Shown here piece by piece: positions 9,261 to 19,220 of a stretch of DNA of 64,000 nt. The stretch comes from Flavobacterium cheongpyeongense. GTDB lineage: Bacteria > Bacteroidota > Bacteroidia > Flavobacteriales > Flavobacteriaceae. Each line of letters starts with the position of its first letter. The first letter of the stretch is position 1. Both the position numbers and the translations under genes were made by a program. Location of the stretch: assembly GCF_003202435.1 (NCBI RefSeq), contig NZ_QJHK01000022.1, positions 1-64,000 of the forward strand, read 5' to 3'. The notes under the pieces are model-generated. The model had not been told where the DNA came from. It did not search any database and saw only the letters and a list, made by a program, of their open reading frames with translations.

Positions 9261-10862
9261 TTATTGTACTATATTAAAACTACGTTCTACATGCTCAGCC
9301 GATTGCAATTTTCCAGCAATCCCATATTGCCAAGCAACGACCGTAACCTTTACTGGAAATTTTGTTCTTGGAGGAATTTTAGTAAAATGTAACCTATCTT
9401 CTTCAATATAAGCAGGCCCTTCTTTTACGTAATAGTGTACTTTGGTTCCTATATCTGATTTAGCATTTAACTTTATCGTTTTTAATCCCAATTTCACATC
9501 ATTTATTGTGTTGAAATTGATAATTTGTGTTTTACCTTCTTTATTTATTAATGGAAAGTGTAAATCAATTTGCTGAACTGCACTTTTATAATTTTCATCA
9601 CCATCATTATGAGCCAAAAGCCAAATGTTATTGCTCCGTTTGGTATTATTAAACCCTAATTTATCGAAACTGATTTGAAAAATAGAATCGTTTATTTTTT
9701 TAACCGGCCCACAAATTCTATCAATTCCAATAGGCATTTTTACAAAATTACTTGTAGTTTTTACTCTTGAAGTGTCTGCAAAAAAAGCATTTAAATTAAA
9801 ACTTATTCCATCTTCTAATGGTTTGAATATCAATTGAAAAACGGCATGAGTATTAACCGGTTTTAGTACTTCCCCATTTTGCTTAAACCCTATGTATTGA
9901 TTTATTTTACCACGGGCTTGGGTATAAAAATCCTCTGTTGCTTTCGCCATTTGTTTGTCAAAAACCCACGAAGCTATTTTCCTGTCACCCTGGTATTTAT
10001 TGTACTTAGCTGCTGCAAATTCTGGTATTGAGTCATGTCTCCATTTATCCATTAACCATCCAGAACTTGGATTTATTTTTTTAAGACTGGCGTAATGATC
10101 TACAGGCATCTTTGAGGGAAGCCTTTCCTTAGCTGCCTTTTTAATATAATCAGCAACATATTTTACCATCTGGTCAGAATAATCAAAATGTCCGTGGCCT
10201 GCATCGGCAAATAAAGTAATGACACTTTTGGGATGTTTTCCAATATACTTATATGCTGGTTGAATTCGTGCATCCCACCATTCATATTCACCCATTATAA
10301 ACAAGGACGGAATTCCATCAATATTCTTGTTGCCCCAATCTGGATTTGGCTTTCCACTCCCTGTCAAATTACTTTGCGGTGTGTCTCCATGTACAGAAAC
10401 TAAGGCTAAGGTACGTTCTGGATTAAAAGCAGCGTAATTCCATGGAAAACTTGCCATCGCCGAATGTCCAATAGGAATAATTGGTACATAAGCCAACTCC
10501 TGGTAACCTGATGTATTGGCCAATGTTTTAAAGATTTCATCAATAGCTTTATCTTCGTTTTTACTTATATCATAGGTCCAACTCGCTACAGGAGTAACCC
10601 AAACCTCAGCAAAACCAAGTTCTGTTAATACTTTTCTAAAGTAGGAATTCTCAAGCATCCCTTCTTCTATCATGTTGTGTTGACCAAACACAACCCCTTT
10701 AACTTGTTTGCAATTTTCTGGAATCCATAAAAACGCTTGCGGATGATCGTTTGTTTCTGGAGAAATAACGCTATTGACTTTTGCACTCCATTGCCATACT
10801 GATTGCGCTTGGATACCACAACTCAATTGAAAAAAGATTAATACTCTAAAAATTCGACTCAT
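9261..10862 (-). CDS. Secreted alpha/beta hydrolase, PUL-associated, unknown substrate
   Basis: 533 aa with a signal peptide ending GIQAQ. Residues about 40-240 have an alpha/beta-hydrolase layout. A nucleophile elbow GHSAMASFPW lies near residues 152-161, an acid-bearing strand (LFIMGEYEWWD) follows, and a catalytic-histidine segment DAGHGHFDYSD sits near 219-229. The C-terminal half is a beta-rich region without recognised motifs, possibly a binding domain. It sits 12 bp after GH127 and 57 bp before GH97 in the same operon. A role in removing ester groups from the polysaccharide is plausible from context, but no specific carbohydrate esterase family was recognised. Confidence 0.65.
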   Translation of the reverse strand: MSRIFRVLIFFQLSCGIQAQSVWQWSAKVNSVISPETNDHPQAFLWIPENCKQVKGVVFGQHNMIEEGMLENSYFRKVLTELGFAEVWVTPVASWTYDISKNEDKAIDEIFKTLANTSGYQELAYVPIIPIGHSAMASFPWNYAAFNPERTLALVSVHGDTPQSNLTGSGKPNPDWGNKNIDGIPSLFIMGEYEWWDARIQPAYKYIGKHPKSVITLFADAGHGHFDYSDQMVKYVADYIKKAAKERLPSKMPVDHYASLKKINPSSGWLMDKWRHDSIPEFAAAKYNKYQGDRKIASWVFDKQMAKATEDFYTQARGKINQYIGFKQNGEVLKPVNTHAVFQLIFKPLEDGISFNLNAFFADTSRVKTTSNFVKMPIGIDRICGPVKKINDSIFQISFDKLGFNNTKRSNNIWLLAHNDGDENYKSAVQQIDLHFPLINKEGKTQIINFNTINDVKLGLKTIKLNAKSDIGTKVHYYVKEGPAYIEEDRLHFTKIPPRTKFPVKVTVVAWQYGIAGKLQSAEHVERSFNIVQ

Positions 10863-10874
10863 TTTTTGATTTCA

Positions 10875-12809
10875 TTATTTTAAATTCCAATAAATGTTAT
10901 AACGTTCTCTATGCAAATCAAATAAGGGTACAAAGGTTAATTCTTCTTTATCTCCAACTTTTATACTTTTAAAAGTTAATGGCTCCTTCGGAACTCTTTT
11001 TAACCATTTGTCAAACTGCCTCCCTTTAACTTCTAATTCATTATTAATTGTACCTGGTACAGCAAAGTCATAAGTATAATAATCATTGTGTAAGGCCGGA
11101 TTAGAAAAAGGGGCAGGTTTTTCCATCCCTTTTGTTCCTAATTTTGCAGCCATAACAACTGGTCCATACATTAATGCTTTCATATTAGAATTCCCTTCTG
11201 AACTCCAATGCAATTCCATAGGAAATGTAATTTCAATTTTATCTTCGTTTCTCCAAATCCTGTCTAAATTGATATAACTCCCTTTAGCAGCTTTAACTTT
11301 TATTTTTTTTCCATTAACTTTTACAACAACCCCGGATGTAGCCCAAGATGGATACCGAATATTCAATCCCATTGTTAAAGGGCTGTCAACTGATACCGTT
11401 AGCTGTGTGGATTCTTCATATGGATATTTTGTTTCTTGCTTTAAGGTAAGTCCTTTTTCTTTCCATTTTAATTCTGATGGAATGAATAAATTCACATAAA
11501 TGTCTTTATCATTATGATAATAAATCGTCTCCCCATATTTTGCTTGATTTTCAAATCCAGTTCCTACACAGCACCAAAAAGAATGTGTGGGTGTACTATA
11601 TACTTTGTGTGCTCCGGGCAACATGGGTAAAAAATAAGCCACCATACCTGATTGAGGATCTTGTTGTCCCAAAATATGATTATACAAAGCCTTTTCATAA
11701 AAATCCATATATTTTACATTTCCTTCTAATCCATAAAGATGCTTGCTAAGCTTCAACATATTGTACACATTACACGATTCACCTGTATAGCCTGTTAAAT
11801 GTTGCTCTTGTTCATCAGCTTTAAAAAATTTCTCTTTATCGCTATTGCTACCTGTCACAAAAGAATGATGATCTACGACCGTATTCCAAAAAAACTCCGG
11901 TATAGATTTATTATCCGTACCGCCCTCCAGTTCATAATCACGTACTAATCCTATCAGTTTTGGGATATATGTATTGGCATGTTTTTTATTTAAGTTGTCT
12001 TCATTTTTCTTCAAAGGGTCTAAGCTTTCATTATGATAGAAAAACGCTCCTAACCATTTGTATTTTTCATTTCCTGTAATGGCATATAGTGTGTAAAATG
12101 AATCGTTCATGCCTCCAAACTCATTTTTCAACATTATAGTTCGTTGTTCAGGAGTCACTTTTATCAACTTATCATAAGCCCAATTGGACATGCCGATCAC
12201 TACTTCTAAAGCTAATTTATTATCTGCATAAAGATATTGGTCCATTAAACCCGCATAGAGTTTATGTAACGTATACCATGGAGCCCAAACACGTTGGCCT
12301 GCTATATTCCTATCAATTAAATTTTGAGGATAGGCACCTAAATAACCATTTTGTTTTAATGTTTTTTGTACTTCTGCAAGTCCAACCACTAAACTGTCGG
12401 CTTTCTCTTTATATACTTTATCTTTGGTGGAAGCATACAGCAATGACAATCCAGAAAGAATATGCCCCATGCTATGTCCTCTAAGTTCACAATCTAAGGA
12501 TTCCCAACCGCCTAACTTTTCAGTTGTATCATATCCTCCTTCAACTCCACTGTAAACACCTGCACTGGTTCTAAAACTGTGTAATAAGCTATTTACTTTT
12601 AAAGATAAAATCCAGTTACTTTCTCTAAGCATATTGTCTTTAAACCTTGAATCTAGTAGCGTAATATCTTTCAAATCAAATGCAGCAACTTTTATAGATT
12701 TAGAATCATCCAAAGTAAATTTACCTTTATGTTGACCCGGATAATGTGATTGAGCAGTAGAAGCAATAACAACTCCTAATAGCATAACTGCTGTAATTGT
12801 AAATTTCAT
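10875..12809 (-). CDS. GH127 beta-L-arabinofuranosidase-type enzyme (DUF1680)
   Basis: 644 aa with a signal peptide ending STAQ. GH127 enzymes use a zinc-bound cysteine as nucleophile to release beta-L-arabinofuranose. The expected zinc/catalytic set is visible: TGESCNVYNM near residues 341-350 (Glu and first Cys) and SFWCCVGTG near 411-419 (paired Cys, the first being the nucleophile in characterised members). LGGWESLDCELRGHSMGH near 108-125 is also typical. It is in the enzyme operon, 21 bp after GH43. A decayed second copy of this family lies at 42196-42852. The family is sure. The exact sugar removed is inferred. Confidence 0.92.
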   Translation of the reverse strand: MKFTITAVMLLGVVIASTAQSHYPGQHKGKFTLDDSKSIKVAAFDLKDITLLDSRFKDNMLRESNWILSLKVNSLLHSFRTSAGVYSGVEGGYDTTEKLGGWESLDCELRGHSMGHILSGLSLLYASTKDKVYKEKADSLVVGLAEVQKTLKQNGYLGAYPQNLIDRNIAGQRVWAPWYTLHKLYAGLMDQYLYADNKLALEVVIGMSNWAYDKLIKVTPEQRTIMLKNEFGGMNDSFYTLYAITGNEKYKWLGAFFYHNESLDPLKKNEDNLNKKHANTYIPKLIGLVRDYELEGGTDNKSIPEFFWNTVVDHHSFVTGSNSDKEKFFKADEQEQHLTGYTGESCNVYNMLKLSKHLYGLEGNVKYMDFYEKALYNHILGQQDPQSGMVAYFLPMLPGAHKVYSTPTHSFWCCVGTGFENQAKYGETIYYHNDKDIYVNLFIPSELKWKEKGLTLKQETKYPYEESTQLTVSVDSPLTMGLNIRYPSWATSGVVVKVNGKKIKVKAAKGSYINLDRIWRNEDKIEITFPMELHWSSEGNSNMKALMYGPVVMAAKLGTKGMEKPAPFSNPALHNDYYTYDFAVPGTINNELEVKGRQFDKWLKRVPKEPLTFKSIKVGDKEELTFVPLFDLHRERYNIYWNLK

Positions 12810-12830
12810 GATTTTTATTTGTTTCTATTT

Positions 12831-14519
12831 CTATTTTTCTATTCTAAACCATTCAAAATCAGCATATCCACCCATTCTAACATTGGGCTGACTTATGGCA
12901 AAAATTCCTATTTTAGCTGATATCCATAAATCTTTTTCAGCTTTGGATGGCTTTCCTATTCTGACAAAGTCAATTCCGTTTTCACTATAACTAAATTGGC
13001 AGTTTGCATCAGGAGTGGTGATTTTCATTCGCAATTGTACCTCATTAGATGACAATGGTTTTTCTTCGATCACTTTTTCCGGGGTTCCATCAATAGCATC
13101 AACACAATTTACCTGTTGTATCCAATACTTGCCATCATGAAAAGCAATTGCTGCATAAGTATAAGACTTACCCATCAAAAGCAATCCTGTTTTTTTACCT
13201 GATGTTTCCCATTCGGTTGTTAATTTTACTTTTGTAGTTGCTGTAAAATTGGGTGCTGGTAATTTTTGTAATAAAAGATTGGGAACGTTCCAAAGATTGG
13301 GTTCTTCCTTTTTGCTTATCGTAAAAAGTCTCAAATAATTTGTACCTGGAATTTGAGCACTCCATTTTACAGATGAGTTGGCATACCATTGCCATTGTAA
13401 TCCCGGTTTTCCATTCTCAAATTCATCATTTTCCACGGGCTGCATTATGGGTAAATTATTCCCTGTTACTGGTTTTACACCAGAAGGTATGGGTTCACCA
13501 ACTCCATTCCCATCTAAATCTTTTCCTATTACTGGCCAACCTTCTTTCCATTCCATTGGTTGCAAATGCAATACGCGACCGTAAACCCCCTGATCCTGGA
13601 AATGCATGAACCATGATTTGTCATCTTGTGTAGTTACCCAGGCTCCTTGATGTGGGCCATTTACAGCAGTACTGCCTTGTTCCAGTACAATTTTATCTTC
13701 ATAAGGACCGTAAATATTTTTAGAACGCATGACTACCTGCCAACCCGTTTCCACTCCACCTGCGGGAGCAAAAATATAATAATAGCCGTCTTTTTTATAC
13801 AGTTTAGGTCCTTCCATTGTATGGTGTTTGTCGTGTCCGTCAAAAACATTTTGTCCTTCATCTAAAACCATAGTCCCCTCTGCATTCATTTTGTTTATGG
13901 TTAGAACGCTGTTTATTCCGGCACGACTTCCAGCCCAAGCATGAATCAAATAAGTATTTTCTCCATCCCACAGCGGACAGGGGTCAATGATACCTTTTCC
14001 TGCCATTACCAATACTGGCTTTGACCATTTGCCATTAATATCATTGGTTTTTACCATATATACACCAAAATCAGGATCACCCCAATAAATATAAAATTCC
14101 CCTTTATGATAACGTATAGCAGGCGCCCAGACCCCTTTGCTATGTTGTGGAATATCAAAAACTTCCTCTGGTATTTGTTTTTCTAAAGCATAACTGATAA
14201 TCTCCCAATTCACCAAATCTTTAGAATATAAAATAGGCAGACCGGGTACACAATTAAAACTACTGGCTGTCATATAATAATTATTTTCTACCCGAATTAC
14301 ATCCGGATCAGAATAATCGGCATATAAAATCGGATTGGTATACGTACCATCTCCAAGATCCGATTGCCAAACTTTGGAAATATAGTTTTTTGACAGATGT
14401 GTGGTTTCATTATTTACTGACTGTTTTTCGACTCCTGATTTACATCCAAAAAGCATCAGTAAATGTATTATAAGTATAAATTTGAAATATGATTTTCTGT
14501 ATATCATTTTGATTTTCAT
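12831..14519 (-). CDS. Glycoside hydrolase family 43 lipoprotein (xylosidase/arabinofuranosidase type)
   Basis: 562 aa. The N-terminus ends in a lipobox (LLMLFGC), so it is a probable outer-membrane lipoprotein. It has the five-bladed GH43 propeller with the usual three acids: the base aspartate in YADYSDPDV (about residue 70), the aspartate in IIDPCPLWDG (about 178) and the acid glutamate in HHTMEGPKLY (about 233). The last 190 residues form a concanavalin-like beta-sandwich of the GH43 C-terminal or DUF1349 type (FENGKPGLQWQWYAN onward). GH43 members remove xylose or arabinose. It is operonic with DUF4861 (19 bp) and GH127 (21 bp). Confidence 0.9.
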   Translation of the reverse strand: MKIKMIYRKSYFKFILIIHLLMLFGCKSGVEKQSVNNETTHLSKNYISKVWQSDLGDGTYTNPILYADYSDPDVIRVENNYYMTASSFNCVPGLPILYSKDLVNWEIISYALEKQIPEEVFDIPQHSKGVWAPAIRYHKGEFYIYWGDPDFGVYMVKTNDINGKWSKPVLVMAGKGIIDPCPLWDGENTYLIHAWAGSRAGINSVLTINKMNAEGTMVLDEGQNVFDGHDKHHTMEGPKLYKKDGYYYIFAPAGGVETGWQVVMRSKNIYGPYEDKIVLEQGSTAVNGPHQGAWVTTQDDKSWFMHFQDQGVYGRVLHLQPMEWKEGWPVIGKDLDGNGVGEPIPSGVKPVTGNNLPIMQPVENDEFENGKPGLQWQWYANSSVKWSAQIPGTNYLRLFTISKKEEPNLWNVPNLLLQKLPAPNFTATTKVKLTTEWETSGKKTGLLLMGKSYTYAAIAFHDGKYWIQQVNCVDAIDGTPEKVIEEKPLSSNEVQLRMKITTPDANCQFSYSENGIDFVRIGKPSKAEKDLWISAKIGIFAISQPNVRMGGYADFEWFRIEK

Positions 14520-14538
14520 TATAGATTACTAAATGATA

Positions 14539-15735
14539 TTATTTAATAATAATTTGTAATGGGTTTGCAATAATTTCTGCTTGTTTATTAAGCATTTCGT
14601 CCCAGTCTGTAACGTCCGAAACCTGTCTGCTGCCAGTCCATGCAAAACCGGCATAATAGGTCAGTTTATTTTCCGGATTGGTTAGAATTAACAGATTACT
14701 TTGATCGGACTTATTTGAATCATTAGCAAAAGCAGTATCTATTATTCCTGGATTTAAGACAATCCCTTCGCCAACAAAAGAATCATCTATAGCTTCCCAA
14801 TGGCGAAACCAACCTTTTACTTTATTAATATTTACTTCACCCTTTTTTTCATGTAAAGTAATTCCCAGAGTATAGTTTGGAATTTTTTTATCTGAACGAA
14901 AACTAATTTCAAATTTTGAAAAATTAGAATTCAAATCCAGCGAAATCCTTTTTGTTTCATGTACTCCATAACTACTCCAGGGAGCATAGGTCAGTTCAAA
15001 AACAGTACGTAATGGTCCCGTTGCTATTGTTTTGTAACTGGTATAATTTTTTGCTACCTGCAAGCTGTCATTTTCCCAAATTCCGGTTCCTCCCGTACCA
15101 CGGCTTGCACCAACATGATATGGATCATAACCTTCTCCATGTTCTATATGGTAATATCCCGGACTGGCTACATTTTTTTTATACCAACTGTCAATAATGG
15201 AATAATCTACTTTCTTAAACCAAAGATCAATCCCGCTCGAAAGTGTGCCTCCTTCTTTATGCTCTTCTACTAATTGTTGTGCTACAGGTCCATAAGTCCT
15301 AAAAGCTACTTTGTTATTTTCCCAGGCATAGTCATCAATACGTTCCGGTACAAAACGGGAATAGGTTGTTATTTTACTTTCGGGCACTTTTACCGTATCG
15401 GAAACAATGGCATAATTTATGACACTTTTTGCTTTAATATCCACTTCGAACAGCAATTCATCTCCCTTTCCATCATTGTCATTATCAATCCATTGAGTTC
15501 TTAAGTATTCTTTAGAGTCTTGAATTTTAACCCGTATGTCTTTTTCTGAAGTCTTTTTTAATAGTTCCGATAAATTGCTTCGTTGAATACTAACCACTTC
15601 CTTACGATTGAAATCAAGATTGTTTTTTACTTCAACATTTATTCCCTGTAGCTTACTTTTTACAGAACAACCAGAAACAAATCCAATTACCAAAAGACTA
15701 CCTACTATAGCATGTAATTTGAAACGTTTTTTCAT
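14539..15735 (-). CDS. DUF4861 family lipoprotein, PUL-associated
   Basis: 398 aa with a lipoprotein signal (VIGFVSGC). The body matches the DUF4861 pattern found in many Bacteroidota polysaccharide loci, with RTQWIDNDNDGKGDELLFEV, RFVPERIDDYAWENNKVAFRTYGP and HGEGYDPYHVGASRGTGGTG. No reaction is established for this family to my knowledge. Charged conserved patches (RIDDYAWEN, HGEGYDPYH) suggest a catalytic or metal site. It is operonic with GH43 downstream. A 10-bp-stem hairpin separates it from the GH28-like gene upstream. Confidence 0.75.
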   Translation of the reverse strand: MKKRFKLHAIVGSLLVIGFVSGCSVKSKLQGINVEVKNNLDFNRKEVVSIQRSNLSELLKKTSEKDIRVKIQDSKEYLRTQWIDNDNDGKGDELLFEVDIKAKSVINYAIVSDTVKVPESKITTYSRFVPERIDDYAWENNKVAFRTYGPVAQQLVEEHKEGGTLSSGIDLWFKKVDYSIIDSWYKKNVASPGYYHIEHGEGYDPYHVGASRGTGGTGIWENDSLQVAKNYTSYKTIATGPLRTVFELTYAPWSSYGVHETKRISLDLNSNFSKFEISFRSDKKIPNYTLGITLHEKKGEVNINKVKGWFRHWEAIDDSFVGEGIVLNPGIIDTAFANDSNKSDQSNLLILTNPENKLTYYAGFAWTGSRQVSDVTDWDEMLNKQAEIIANPLQIIIK

Positions 15736-15783
15736 TTTTCACAATTTTATTTTTTTATGAATTTCTCTTATGTCACCTATTAG

Positions 15784-15810
15784 ATACCACAAATAACTTG
15801 TTTGTGGTAT
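15784..15810 (-). other. Intra-operon hairpin
   Basis: Perfect 10-bp stem (ATACCACAAA / TTTGTGGTAT) with a 7-base loop, in the 97-bp gap between the GH28-like gene and DUF4861. On the coding strand no T-run follows, so it is unlikely to be a simple terminator. It may mark an mRNA processing or stability point. Confidence 0.6.
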
Positions 15811-15832
15811 TTTCTGTTTTTGCTTGTCTTTT

Positions 15833-17284
15833 TTATTTCACTTTAAAAGAAACGCCCTCAACATGCTCTCCAACAAAGAATCGGGCCATATCGGCTGTTT
15901 TATACCATTTTGGTTTTTCTGGCATTTCATCATGCACTAAAACTCCGTTTATCTTGAGGTTTTCAAATGTTACATTCTTAACTTTTCTTTGCTCATTATA
16001 TCCTGTTATTATTGAAATGTTTGAGTTCTGTCCATTATACTCAATATTACGAAATACTACATCTTCAATTCCTAAACCCGGAGCTGTACAATATTTTGTA
16101 TTGTAGTACACTCTCAAATTAAGCAGCTGCCCTTCTCTAAAATCTTCTACTCTTATGTTTTCAAACAGCACATTTTTAGCCAGATTATTATCCCCTACAT
16201 TGATAGCCATACAGCCCTGATAATCGAGCTGCATTTCTTTCTGATCCAGAATATCAATATTAAAGTAATTCAGGTTTTCCAGAACATCCGGTTTCTCACT
16301 GTTTCCATGGGTGCCTATGAGAATTGGATGTCCAACATCTGCCCAAAGTGTAGCATTTTGCATCGTTACATTCTTGCATCCTCCTTTAAATCCTTTTCGG
16401 GTACCATACACAGTGGTACAATCATCGGAAGAACGAACAAAAATATGGTCATAAAATACATTGTTACTCGCCATTACATTCATGCCGTCTCCCCAGCCAA
16501 AAAAACTGATTGTTTTGACATTGTTAATTTTTACATCATCAGATCCGCCTGTAAAACATTGGGACGCAAAAACACCTTCTACTTTTACATTTTTAGAATT
16601 GGCGATATGAATTCCAAGTCGGACTTCCTGATCTACCATACCTCTTCCCACTATGTTTACATTTGAAACACTGTCGAGTGCAATTTGGCCTTTCAGTACA
16701 GCACCACCAGCCAGATAGACCGTTTTATTAGAAGGTACCTTTAATTTTTGATTCGGTAATTCGTGGATTCCGGGTCCAAAATATATTACATTAGGGTCTT
16801 TCGAATCCGGAATATTTTTTTCAATTGGATTCGCAAATAAATGAAGGTTGTGAAAAATATCATTATTTATTTCTACCGATAAACTGGCTGAATTTGATAG
16901 GGAGAAAGTTAACGTATTTCCTTTTATTTTTGATTTTATGCCGTAAGACAAAGGTCTTATTCTGGCATTATTTATAACTCCTTTGTTTGAAGTAACAGCA
17001 ACCTCAACAATTCCTGAGAAATCAAAATAAGCCATCGAGGCTTTTTGAACTGAATGTCCCGAGCCTACGACTTGATCTACTTTTACTTCATATTCAAACA
17101 AGTCTTTCCACTCTCCTCCGGGTTTTCTGACTTTTACCGAGAAATCATTATTGTGCATGGTCTTTACAATATCCTGAGACGTATGATAAACGACTAAAGT
17201 ATCTTTGGGATTTGCAAAACCGTTCAAAGTTAGAAAACAAAAAAATATCGTAACTATAGATACATATTTTACTTTAAATATCAT
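15833..17284 (-). CDS. Secreted right-handed beta-helix enzyme, GH28/GH49-like
   Basis: 483 aa with a signal peptide ending GFAN. Residues 30-160 form a beta-sandwich N-domain. From about 165 (NVIYFGPGIHEL) a parallel beta-helix begins. Motifs occupy the positions of the GH28 active site: GWGDGMNV near 263-270 (for NTDGID), SSDDCTTVYG near 285-294 (for SGDDC) and GHPILIGTHG near 319-328 (for GHGxSIGS). The paired aspartates and the histidine are therefore kept although the text differs from pectinases. A GH28-like or GH49-like hydrolase is the best guess. The PUL's glucuronate-type signature leaves the true bond open. It is followed by DUF4861 and preceded with a 1-bp gap by the hydrolase fusion. 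Confidence 0.75.
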   Translation of the reverse strand: MIFKVKYVSIVTIFFCFLTLNGFANPKDTLVVYHTSQDIVKTMHNNDFSVKVRKPGGEWKDLFEYEVKVDQVVGSGHSVQKASMAYFDFSGIVEVAVTSNKGVINNARIRPLSYGIKSKIKGNTLTFSLSNSASLSVEINNDIFHNLHLFANPIEKNIPDSKDPNVIYFGPGIHELPNQKLKVPSNKTVYLAGGAVLKGQIALDSVSNVNIVGRGMVDQEVRLGIHIANSKNVKVEGVFASQCFTGGSDDVKINNVKTISFFGWGDGMNVMASNNVFYDHIFVRSSDDCTTVYGTRKGFKGGCKNVTMQNATLWADVGHPILIGTHGNSEKPDVLENLNYFNIDILDQKEMQLDYQGCMAINVGDNNLAKNVLFENIRVEDFREGQLLNLRVYYNTKYCTAPGLGIEDVVFRNIEYNGQNSNISIITGYNEQRKVKNVTFENLKINGVLVHDEMPEKPKWYKTADMARFFVGEHVEGVSFKVK

Positions 17285-17285
17285 T

Positions 17286-19220
17286 TTAATTATTCTTTAA
17301 AAACTCCATTACTAATCGATTAAAATCTTCTGGATTTTCCAGATTACTTACATGTCCTGCATTAGATACAATAACTTGTTTTGCTGACGGTACACATTCT
17401 AATAATTTATTTGGACGTTCCTTCTCAACTTCGCCTGTCAAGACCATTACGGGAACAGTTATTTTTTGTTTCTTTAAAATAGCCTCTGCATCATTCCCCA
17501 ACACCAATCGAGGTTCGGCATGCAATGGTTGCCATTGATTCCATTTAAAAATCATATCCCAAACAGGTTTTCTTATTTTTTCTAAATTGGTTCCTCCTTT
17601 ACTCATCAAACCGTTTAACCAATCCCATTTTTGGTACATGGTTCCGCGTTTTATTATTTTTTCAATTTCAGCTTTTCTAATAGTAAACTGTTCGGTTGTC
17701 CAAGGTTGAGATGGTCCCGGCACCGGAAAAATATCACCGCTGGCCATTGTAGCTGACAAAAGTCTATCCTGATGTAACGCTAAAAAATCCGTTGCTATAA
17801 ATCCTCCCATAGAAAGTCCGACTAAATGTGCCTTTTTTATTTTAAGCTTATTCATCAACTTTAAAAGATCTTCAGCATGCAGAAACTCTACTCCTTCTTT
17901 TGGCATATCCGAATGGCCATATCCACGGCAATCATAACGAACGGTTCTGTATTTTTTGGCAAACTCAAAAAACTGAGGATCCCATTCGCTATGATCAAAA
18001 GAATGTCCGTGAATAAAAATTAGAGGCTCTCCTGTTCCTGATTCTTCATAATATAATTTGGCGTTACCCACATTTACAAAACCAGTTTTGACATTTTTTG
18101 GCAAAGCTGCGTTTTTATATACATCACGAACCATAATGGGCAAAACCGGACTATTATAAAATGACGAAAAACCTGCCTTATTGGCTTTTTCAACATTTAC
18201 ATGAGTCAGGAAAAAACCATAGGTCTGAGTTGTTTTGTCAATCCAGGGATAAGCGCCAGCCCAGCTGGGACTGCTAATTAAAATTGCATTGCCTTTAGCA
18301 TCCACTTCTTCTCTCCATTCTCCTAACCCATAAATTCCATTCTGTTTTTCAGCCCTGACCTGTTCTGTATATTCGTGACTGGCAACGTTTGCATTCCTGA
18401 TTTGGTCTGCCTGCATCTCGGCAACAGACTCTTTTTTTAGAATTTGATTCCCTTTATAATTCCCATCATGACTTATCATTTCCAAAAAATGTGCGTAATC
18501 ATACAGCGTACTTTTAGCTCCACCTCCCAACATTGGGCTATGCCCACCACCATTATCCACTGGCACAAAATGGGTGTTTTTCATTCCCAATGGCATAGCA
18601 ATATTTTCTTGAAAAATAGTTTCAAAATCTTTTCCTGTAGCCAATTCTGCCATTCTGCCTGCTACCTGCATAGCCAATCCTCCATAATGAAAAGCAGTTC
18701 CAGGTTGTGAATCAGCCGGTAAATTAACAATGTGTTTAACTGATTCTTCTAATGTCTGATAATTATCTGTTACGGAATCCTTCGGCTGATAATCCGGAAA
18801 ACCGGAAGTATGTGAAAAAAGTTGTCTTAGAGTAGCTTCTCCTTTAGCATCTTGAAATTCAGGCAACCATTTTTTAACTTTGTCATCCCAAGAAAGAGTA
18901 GTCTTTTCTACAACTGCAGCAATTGTTGCCGCAGCAAGCCATTTTCCGGCAGAAGCGATAAAAACTTGTGTCTCTTTATTATAATTCCCAAAATATTTTT
19001 GATAAATGACAGCATCATTTTTTGTTATCAAAATAGAAGCTCCGGAATAATAACCGTTTACTACCCAGGCTTGAATTTTTTTTTCTATAGCCGAAAAATC
19101 ATATTTCCTGTTCTTTTTTTGATGCTCGATCTGCCCTGTCAAATTGCTACAAATGACCATTGAGCCAAACAATATTAAAATGGTATGAATTTTAGTAGGT
19201 ATGTAAGCAAAAATCTTCAT
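17286..19220 (-). CDS. Beta-lactamase-type serine hydrolase fused to an alpha/beta hydrolase
   Basis: 644 aa, two enzymes in one chain. Residues about 40-385 are a class C beta-lactamase/DD-peptidase fold with the SxxK motif in ASAGKW (about 89-94). HTSGFPDY and FHYGGLAMQVAG follow, the latter keeping the tyrosine of YxN but with Gly-Gly after it. Residues about 395-644 are an alpha/beta hydrolase: oxyanion segment FIHGHSFDHSEWD, elbow GLSMGGF (about 468-474) and histidine NAGHVSNLENPEDF (about 623). The usual acid position reads TGEVEKE, so glutamate may replace aspartate. The N-terminus looks secretory. Its start overlaps the stop of the upstream lyase (TAATG), so the two are coupled. Both halves belong to folds that include sugar esterases. 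A debranching esterase role is inferred. Confidence 0.8.
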   Translation of the reverse strand: MKIFAYIPTKIHTILILFGSMVICSNLTGQIEHQKKNRKYDFSAIEKKIQAWVVNGYYSGASILITKNDAVIYQKYFGNYNKETQVFIASAGKWLAAATIAAVVEKTTLSWDDKVKKWLPEFQDAKGEATLRQLFSHTSGFPDYQPKDSVTDNYQTLEESVKHIVNLPADSQPGTAFHYGGLAMQVAGRMAELATGKDFETIFQENIAMPLGMKNTHFVPVDNGGGHSPMLGGGAKSTLYDYAHFLEMISHDGNYKGNQILKKESVAEMQADQIRNANVASHEYTEQVRAEKQNGIYGLGEWREEVDAKGNAILISSPSWAGAYPWIDKTTQTYGFFLTHVNVEKANKAGFSSFYNSPVLPIMVRDVYKNAALPKNVKTGFVNVGNAKLYYEESGTGEPLIFIHGHSFDHSEWDPQFFEFAKKYRTVRYDCRGYGHSDMPKEGVEFLHAEDLLKLMNKLKIKKAHLVGLSMGGFIATDFLALHQDRLLSATMASGDIFPVPGPSQPWTTEQFTIRKAEIEKIIKRGTMYQKWDWLNGLMSKGGTNLEKIRKPVWDMIFKWNQWQPLHAEPRLVLGNDAEAILKKQKITVPVMVLTGEVEKERPNKLLECVPSAKQVIVSNAGHVSNLENPEDFNRLVMEFLKNN

